Below, one piece after another: positions 58,522 to 64,000 of a stretch of 64,000 nucleotides of DNA (position 1 is its first letter; each line of letters starts with the position of its first letter). The notes under the pieces were generated by a model that made no database searches, had not been told where the DNA came from, and was given only the letters and a program-made list of their open reading frames with translations. The stretch is from Clostridiales bacterium (GTDB lineage: Bacteria > Bacillota > Clostridia > Oscillospirales > QAMX01): NCBI GenBank assembly GCA_016303065.1, contig JAEDMJ010000005.1:6837-70836 (forward strand), read 5' to 3'. The translations under genes and the position numbers were made by a program.

Positions 58522-60312
58522 ATGAAACGCTTTTTCAGGTGTACCTCTTTCATGCTGAAGCAAACCGTCAAAAGAGATAAGACGCTCATACTGCTGTATA
58601 TATTCGTGGGACTTATGAGGGAGTCGCAGTCGTTGGTAAACATCTTTTTGCCGGCGGCAGTATTGTCGCTTATTATGTATCCGGAAAATATGGATATTGC
58701 CGTTGCCGCTGTTGCTGCCGTAAACTTGCTTCTTTTGGGAATATCCGTCCTTCTTGAAAAAGTACAGTTGGATATTTCCCTTAAATCCGCAAAATTCATC
58801 AACCATCTCCAGTGCGAAATGAACCGCAAGACAATGAGAGTCAATTATGCGGTGACGGAGCGCAAGGATGCTATGGACATGTTCTACAAGGCTTCCGAAG
58901 GTCTTTGGAATGCGGATGATGTGACGTATATGCTGATCACTGTGATACTCTGCAAATGCGTGACCTTTTTGATAACTTTTCTTGTTTTTGCCAGAGTGCA
59001 TATACTGGTCGCCTGCTGTGTGTTTGCCACAGTCCTGGCAGATTACCTCATAAATGTGACCGTAAATAAAAAACAGTACAAGCACGATTCCGCGGCTTAT
59101 GTTCTGAAAAACCAGCGGCAATATGTTGATGATATGCTTTTTACCCAAAAAGCTGCCCGTGATATGATCTTCAACAGCGCCAAAAACTTCCTGATGAAGA
59201 AGCGGGAAAAGATTACCGGCTTTCTGGATAAAACCTTGAGGAAAAACGAGGCGATAGATTTTAACGAGTCAATTCTTGTAGGCCTGCTCTGCTTTATAAG
59301 AACGATCATCGTATATACCATAGCAATGGCGCAGTTTTTTCTCGGAAAGCTCAATCTGGCTGATTTTTTGCTTTTCACGGGCTCCGCGCAAAACATGACG
59401 AACACCCTTTATCAAATTACGAATGCCGTATCATATATAAACAAAGCCGCGATATATTATCAGGATTACGAAGCCTATCTCAGGCTCTCCGAATCGGACA
59501 GGGAAGAAGGGGAGCTTCCGGCTCCGGACAAGATAAATTCAATAGAATTTCGCAATGTCTGCTTCAGATATGAAAATACGGAGGAGGATGCCCTCCGCGA
59601 TGTGTCTTTTGAGCTGAAGCGGAATGAAACAGTTGCTTTCGTGGGAGATAACGGCGCCGGAAAAAGTACGATCATAAAACTTCTGCTGAGGCTTTACAAA
59701 GTTTCGGACGGAGATATTCTGTTAAACGGAGTCAGCATCTATAAGTACAAATACGGGGACTACCTCAGCCTGATCTCGCCGGTTTTTCAGGATTTCTGCC
59801 TGTATTCGATAAATCTGAGAGATAATATACTTTGCGGGAAAAAAGCGGATGACAGCGAGGTGTACCGTATCCTCGAGCAGGTGGGACTGGAAAAACGCAT
59901 ATCTTCTCTGCCTTTGGGAATAGATACGCCGTACTCAAAACGGTTTTCAGATGACGGTGTTGTGTTTTCGGGCGGAGAGGAACAGAAACTTGCTATCTCC
60001 CGCGCATTTGCAAAGAAAAACAGTCATCTTCTTGTGTTTGACGAACCGACCGCATCGCTTGACCCGCTTTCAGAGCTTGAGATAAACCGGGTCGTGTCCG
60101 ATATGGCCGACAGCGATATCACGGTTTTTGTTTCGCATCGGCTCAACAGTGTGAGAACAGCAGACAAGATCATTGTTCTGGATAAGGGCGCAGTTGCGGA
60201 GACCGGCAATCACGCAGAGCTTATGTCAAGAGCCTCCGGGATATACAGAAAATTTTTCGATATGCAGGCCTCGTATTACGTGAACAGCGCTGCGTCGGGC
60301 TGTTGTGAATAG
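58522..60312 (+). CDS. ABC exporter half-transporter 2
   Basis: A 596-residue half-exporter with six helices (about 15-320) and an intact ATPase: Walker A GDNGAGKSTIIKLLLRLY (near 377), Q-loop VFQDFCLYSINLRDNI, signature VFSGGEEQKLAISRAF, Walker B HLLVFDEPTASLDP and His in VFVSHRLNS. It lacks a peptidase domain. GAGGTG lies 8 bases before the ATG. Pairs with half-transporter 1 by position; both ATP sites of such a pair would be catalytic. Confidence 0.9.
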   Translation: MKRFFRCTSFMLKQTVKRDKTLILLYIFVGLMRESQSLVNIFLPAAVLSLIMYPENMDIAVAAVAAVNLLLLGISVLLEKVQLDISLKSAKFINHLQCEMNRKTMRVNYAVTERKDAMDMFYKASEGLWNADDVTYMLITVILCKCVTFLITFLVFARVHILVACCVFATVLADYLINVTVNKKQYKHDSAAYVLKNQRQYVDDMLFTQKAARDMIFNSAKNFLMKKREKITGFLDKTLRKNEAIDFNESILVGLLCFIRTIIVYTIAMAQFFLGKLNLADFLLFTGSAQNMTNTLYQITNAVSYINKAAIYYQDYEAYLRLSESDREEGELPAPDKINSIEFRNVCFRYENTEEDALRDVSFELKRNETVAFVGDNGAGKSTIIKLLLRLYKVSDGDILLNGVSIYKYKYGDYLSLISPVFQDFCLYSINLRDNILCGKKADDSEVYRILEQVGLEKRISSLPLGIDTPYSKRFSDDGVVFSGGEEQKLAISRAFAKKNSHLLVFDEPTASLDPLSELEINRVVSDMADSDITVFVSHRLNSVRTADKIIVLDKGAVAETGNHAELMSRASGIYRKFFDMQASYYVNSAASGCCE

Positions 60313-60393
60313 TGTCTGTATTTTGTGTATTATACGAAAATATGATTAGCAGGATTCTGTAAGCCGGAATATATTGAAGGAGCTGCCATTAAT

Positions 60394-60516
60394 ATGCATA
60401 AGATTGCCATTATCGATACAGGTGTCGATTTGAAAAACCGGACCCTTGTAAAGCGCAACAGAAACGCAGAAGGGGTGTATTTTTTTTACAATACGGAGGG
60501 GAATATTTCAAAATAG
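60394..60516 (+). pseudogene. Truncated subtilisin-family (S8) peptidase remnant
   Basis: A 40-codon frame beginning MHKIAIIDTGVDLKNRTLV with AAGGAG about 11 bases upstream. The IAIIDTGVD segment is the catalytic-Asp block of S8 (subtilase) peptidases, and the later EGVYFFYNTEGNIS fits the next strand. It then stops; the His and Ser blocks are absent. The following 300 bases are AT-rich with only short frames (one runs 60565-60681, another ends at 60758), consistent with a deleted, decayed gene. An intact version could have matured peptides exported by the neighbouring transporters. Confidence 0.6.
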
Positions 60517-60822
60517 CTACACGTTACGTCCCGTGGAGTGCTGCGATAGATTAAGACGGCTGCAATGATACTATGCATCAATCCTTATGACATTGATAAA
60601 AATTGGCAAATTATCCAAAGAAAACAAAAAATGACTGCAGAGAAAGTAATCAGTAAAAAGAAGAATGCAAAAGTGTTATAGGATTGAATATGTATATGCT
60701 TGACGATATAGTTGATCAGTCGGATTTGATGGAACGCATCATTTTGTATTTTACATAAACTTATTCAATGACTGCTAATGCGATTATTTCAGATGATTCA
60801 AAGTTCATGAGAGGCCAATATC

Positions 60823-62616
60823 ATGAAAAAACTTCGAAACCTGCACTTCTATTTTAAAAAAGCGAAAAAAATGGCAGGCGCATACATGGCGGCGACTCTG
60901 CTCCGCAATTTCTTTTTTGCGTTGCTTTCGCTCGTTGACATTGCCGGACTCGGCATTGTAATTGATGCGCTTGTTTCAAAAAAGGCTTTTGGAGATGTCA
61001 TACGTCTCATCGCCTTTTACGTTTTAATAAATCTTGCAGTGAATCTGACAGGGCATTTTCTTTTTTTGCTTGAAAACAGGTCGATGCGCCGGGCTACGAA
61101 TGTTTTGCAATATAAGTACATGGAGGATTGTATTGCCGTAGATTATCACTATGTACAGGATGGAAATGTACTGAATCTAAAGCGAAATTCCATGCTTGCA
61201 CATCCTGCGTTTTCACTTGGAACATTCGGTGAGCTTTTGAACGCGCTCATAAAGCTGCTTGGAACGCTGTCTATTTTCTTTATGCTCAGTCCATTGTTTA
61301 TAGTCGTTCTGACCGTGCTGTCTGTATTGATTATAACTTTGACGGTTTATACGCAAAGGTGCGATTATCAATTCAGAATCGATTGTGCGGACGATGAACG
61401 CAGATTGAAATACTTTTACGAGATCATGACAAAATATCGGTTTGCAAAGGAGATACGTATCAACAACGCCGCTGGATATATCTCCGGCAGGTACCGTGCG
61501 ACATTTTCGGAGCATATGAGAAAGTTCCGCCTTCTTCTCAGAAAAAAGCTCGGTGTGAACTGGCTCGGAATTTTGCTCTCATGTCTGCAAAACTTGCTGA
61601 TGTACGTCTATTTCACATATAAGGTGTCGGTCGGAGCGCTCAGCGTCGCCGACTATACGGTTGCTCTTGCCTCTGCGGTGCTGTTTACATCGGCGCTCCT
61701 TGCTCTGTTCAAAAGCATCGGAGCGATCGGAAATGTGCTTGATTCAGTGGACATTTACCGTGAATATGAGGAAACGATAAAACTTAATTCCCTGATACGC
61801 GAAACAAGCGGGCTTCCTGAAAGAAAAATCAACGCGCAGAATGCAATGCTTTGCTTCGAAAACGTGTCTTTCCGCTATCCGAACGCTAAAACAGACACGC
61901 TTAGAAATATCACATTTTCGGTAAAACCGGGGAAACGATTGGCTGTCGTCGGCTTGAATGGCGCCGGGAAAACGACGCTTATCAAGTTGATTTTGCGCTT
62001 ATATAAGCCGACAGAAGGCAAAATCACACTTGGCGGAGTAGATATTTTGGAGATCCCTTACCAACAGTATTCCCGGTACTTGAGTGCAGTTTTGCAGGAT
62101 TTTGCTTTATTTGCGTACAGCGTAAAAGAAAATATCGTATTTGACCGTGAATGCGACGGTGTGCGTCTTTTTGACAGCATTCAAAAAAGCGGTCTTGCAG
62201 ATAAGCTGTCAAAGCTTCCGCGCGGCGTTGATACTTCGGTCAACCGTGATCTTGACGATTGCGGAATTGAGTTTTCAGGCGGAGAGGGACAGAAGCTGGC
62301 GACAGCACATGCGATATACAAGGATGCTGCGCTCTTTATTCTTGACGAACCAACCGCGGCTCTTGATCCGATCGCAGAGGCTGCCCTCTTTTCGAAGTTC
62401 GATGAGATTACACGCGGAAAAACGACGCTGTTCATTACGCACAGGCTTTCCTCCACGACGTTCTGCGATGATATCCTGGTAATTTGCGATGGTACAATCG
62501 CAGAACAGGGGTCGCATGAGACATTGCTTGCAAAGCCGGACGGAACATATGCAAAGCTGTATCACGCGCAAATGCAGTATTACGAAAAAACAAAAGAAAC
62601 GGGGGAAAGCGTATGA
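60823..62616 (+). CDS. ABC exporter half-transporter 3
   Basis: A 597-residue half-exporter. Six helices occupy about 15-320. The ATPase has Walker A GLNGAGKTTLIKLILRLY (near 382), Q-loop VLQDFALFAYSVKENI, signature EFSGGEGQKLATAHAI, Walker B LFILDEPTAALDP and His in LFITHRLSS. GAGAGG lies 8 bases before the ATG. Its stop overlaps the ATG of half-transporter 4, so these two are translationally coupled. It lies after the S8 remnant and is not a close copy of halves 1 and 2. Confidence 0.9.
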   Translation: MKKLRNLHFYFKKAKKMAGAYMAATLLRNFFFALLSLVDIAGLGIVIDALVSKKAFGDVIRLIAFYVLINLAVNLTGHFLFLLENRSMRRATNVLQYKYMEDCIAVDYHYVQDGNVLNLKRNSMLAHPAFSLGTFGELLNALIKLLGTLSIFFMLSPLFIVVLTVLSVLIITLTVYTQRCDYQFRIDCADDERRLKYFYEIMTKYRFAKEIRINNAAGYISGRYRATFSEHMRKFRLLLRKKLGVNWLGILLSCLQNLLMYVYFTYKVSVGALSVADYTVALASAVLFTSALLALFKSIGAIGNVLDSVDIYREYEETIKLNSLIRETSGLPERKINAQNAMLCFENVSFRYPNAKTDTLRNITFSVKPGKRLAVVGLNGAGKTTLIKLILRLYKPTEGKITLGGVDILEIPYQQYSRYLSAVLQDFALFAYSVKENIVFDRECDGVRLFDSIQKSGLADKLSKLPRGVDTSVNRDLDDCGIEFSGGEGQKLATAHAIYKDAALFILDEPTAALDPIAEAALFSKFDEITRGKTTLFITHRLSSTTFCDDILVICDGTIAEQGSHETLLAKPDGTYAKLYHAQMQYYEKTKETGESV

Positions 62617-64000
62617 GGTCCGGTAAGACTGCAATTTCGTTTAAAGTTCTGCGTATGATTTCAAAAAGTGAGCCTGGATATTTTTTCTTTTCCGTTCCGC
62701 ATCTGATCCTCTCGTCTGCTCTCACACTGCTTGGCGTTTATTTTCCGAAGCTTTTCATTGAACAGCTTGAGAACGGTCGGGGTTTTCCGGCTATTGCCGC
62801 GGCGGTTGTAATTTACATCGTGATTTTGCTTAACGTAAAATTGGCTGATGAGTTCTTTGTACACAAGACAGAGTTTTGCCGGGAACACTTTTCAAAACAG
62901 ATTCGCCTGCGCGCGGGAGAGATTGCAATGGAGCTTCCGCTCGGAGAGATCGAGGGGGCTTCTTTCGGAGACAAGCTGGCGATGGCGAACAATATTACGC
63001 AGATCATGGACGCTTTCTCTGTTTTGCAGAATATTTTGATCGGATTCATCACGATTGCGGGGTTATCAGCGATAATAATACAGTTGGATGTCGTCTTTCT
63101 CCTGACGGTTGCAGTCGTTCTTTCTGCAAAAGTTATATTCGTATGTCTTACATATCGTTACAGAAAAAAGCGTCGTATTTTATATGGTGAAAATGATCGG
63201 ATCGGAAGTTATCTTGAAAGCACAGCTTATTTCAATCAGGGGGCCGCAAAAGAACTGCGTATTGACGGGCTTGGCGATTGGTTCATGAAGAAGATCAGAG
63301 GATACCGGGAGCATATGCTCCTGCTTCAGTATCAGGATTTCGGTCGCTCGGCACTTTTTGATACAATTTCCGTCGTTCTTCTTGCTCTCCAGTCCTTTGT
63401 TATACTTCTGCTGCTGGCAGAGCGTGTTGCGGACGGTGTTGTCGGCATAGCGGAATTCACTATGTATTTTGCGGCGACCACGACGCTGACGGTTACGCTT
63501 TCATCGGTTGTCACACAGATCGGCGATTATTGCCAGCGGCAGATATACCTGTCTGATTTCGATCAATTGTCAACCGGCATTCCTGCTCCGGGAACAAAGA
63601 CGGAGAAGGACCTGAAGGGTCTGGACATCGTATTTGAAGATGTGTGGTTTGCCTATCCGAACACTGATGATTTTGTGCTGAAAAATATCAATATTCGGAT
63701 CGCCCAAGGGGAAAAAATCTCGGTTGTAGGTCAGAACGGAGCCGGAAAAACGACTTTCATCAAACTGCTCTGCCGGTTTTACCGGCCGACACGAGGAAAG
63801 ATTACGATAGGCGGAGCAGATATTCATGATTTGGAGGAGAACACGTACCGCCGGCTGATATCCGCTGTTTTTCAGGATTTTCAGAATTTTCCTTTTACAG
63901 TCGAGGAAAATATCACGATGGGAAGAGAAGTAAATCTTTCTGTTTCTTCGCTTGGCGGTTGGATAGAAGGGCTGCCCGCTGGAATCAAGACCTACGTTAC
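62613..64000 (+). CDS. ABC exporter half-transporter 4 (3' end outside window)
   Basis: The frame opens at ATG 62613 within the stop of the previous gene (ATGA) and is still open at the window end, giving 462 residues. Six membrane helices lie in about 25-310. The ATPase begins near 335 with VFEDVWFAYPN, Walker A GQNGAGKTTFIKLLCRFY (near 372) and Q-loop VFQDFQNFPFTVEENI. The signature motif, Walker B and switch His lie beyond the edge. It presumably pairs with half-transporter 3. Confidence 0.9.
   Translation, partial: MRSGKTAISFKVLRMISKSEPGYFFFSVPHLILSSALTLLGVYFPKLFIEQLENGRGFPAIAAAVVIYIVILLNVKLADEFFVHKTEFCREHFSKQIRLRAGEIAMELPLGEIEGASFGDKLAMANNITQIMDAFSVLQNILIGFITIAGLSAIIIQLDVVFLLTVAVVLSAKVIFVCLTYRYRKKRRILYGENDRIGSYLESTAYFNQGAAKELRIDGLGDWFMKKIRGYREHMLLLQYQDFGRSALFDTISVVLLALQSFVILLLLAERVADGVVGIAEFTMYFAATTTLTVTLSSVVTQIGDYCQRQIYLSDFDQLSTGIPAPGTKTEKDLKGLDIVFEDVWFAYPNTDDFVLKNINIRIAQGEKISVVGQNGAGKTTFIKLLCRFYRPTRGKITIGGADIHDLEENTYRRLISAVFQDFQNFPFTVEENITMGREVNLSVSSLGGWIEGLPAGIKTYV

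Noticed and set aside
60565..60758. Two short AT-rich ORFs between exporter halves 2 and 3
   Set aside because: No ribosome sites and no recognisable sequence; better explained as debris of the S8 peptidase gene.

Overview
The window reads as chromosomal DNA from a low-to-mid GC Gram-positive anaerobe of class Clostridia, most likely an Oscillospirales-type gut bacterium. This is inferred from the gene families present: HisZ/short-HisG histidine synthesis, a T-box-controlled cysS, Mini-RNase III, a HelD-type helicase, an ECF transporter module next to truA, ClpE with an N-terminal zinc finger, a DacF-type D,D-carboxypeptidase and a PrsA-like lipoprotein. Coding sequence is moderately GC-rich, Shine-Dalgarno sites are strong, and TTG/GTG starts are frequent. 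No rRNA, phage, IS element or CRISPR array was seen.

Layout. 1-2.5 kb: the end of an ECF S-component, an aspartate-type aminotransferase, and a membrane protein with Pro/Gln repeats and a zinc ribbon. 2.8-8.5 kb: histidine operon hisZ-hisG-hisD-hisC-hisB, then a second promoter and hisI-hisE; hisA, hisF and hisH are not here. 8.5-16.8 kb: a small unknown protein, a PrsA-like foldase, thioredoxin, a homocysteine methyltransferase/MTHFR fusion, an SH3-NlpC/P60 wall hydrolase, a GNAT protein, a URO-D family protein and an HtrA protease. 16.9-24 kb: M32 carboxypeptidase, a two-component system with a third membrane gene, a Gfo/Idh/MocA oxidoreductase and a processive glycosyltransferase. 24-31.6 kb: a small unknown protein, a SulP transporter, a TIM-barrel isomerase, an alpha/beta hydrolase, an SOS-box-controlled Y-family polymerase and T-box-controlled cysS. 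31.9-32.5 kb: a duplicated ~124-bp repeat beside tRNA-Gln(CUG). 32.5-46.7 kb: mrnC, helD, a DMT transporter with a structured leader, a YdjI/YdjG/YdjH-like membrane-stress group, an AGCS symporter, a lysA-like decarboxylase, prmA, dacF, mtaB and an anchored protein. 46.8-56.1 kb: one long minus-strand run from a class I methyltransferase through ecfA1-ecfA2-ecfT-truA-DUF5711-cvpA-clpE to a membrane protein. 56.1-64 kb: an accessory-looking region with four ABC exporter half-transporters (the last cut by the window end), a broken subtilisin-family protease, and a small ORF with a near-ideal ribosome binding site.

How the genes fit together. Most of the window is housekeeping: histidine, lysine and methionine metabolism, envelope maintenance, vitamin uptake, tRNA modification and DNA repair. 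The most system-like accessory region is the right end. Two tandem pairs of intact exporter halves flank a subtilisin-like stub, a composition seen in peptide (RiPP/bacteriocin) export loci. The precursor and modifying enzymes, if present, would lie to the right of the window or be the small ORF at 56435. Regulatory sites that can be read directly include the LexA-type box inside the dinB promoter, the cysS T-box leader, a promoter-overlapping inverted repeat near 1.6 kb, and tandem terminator-like hairpins ahead of the DMT transporter.
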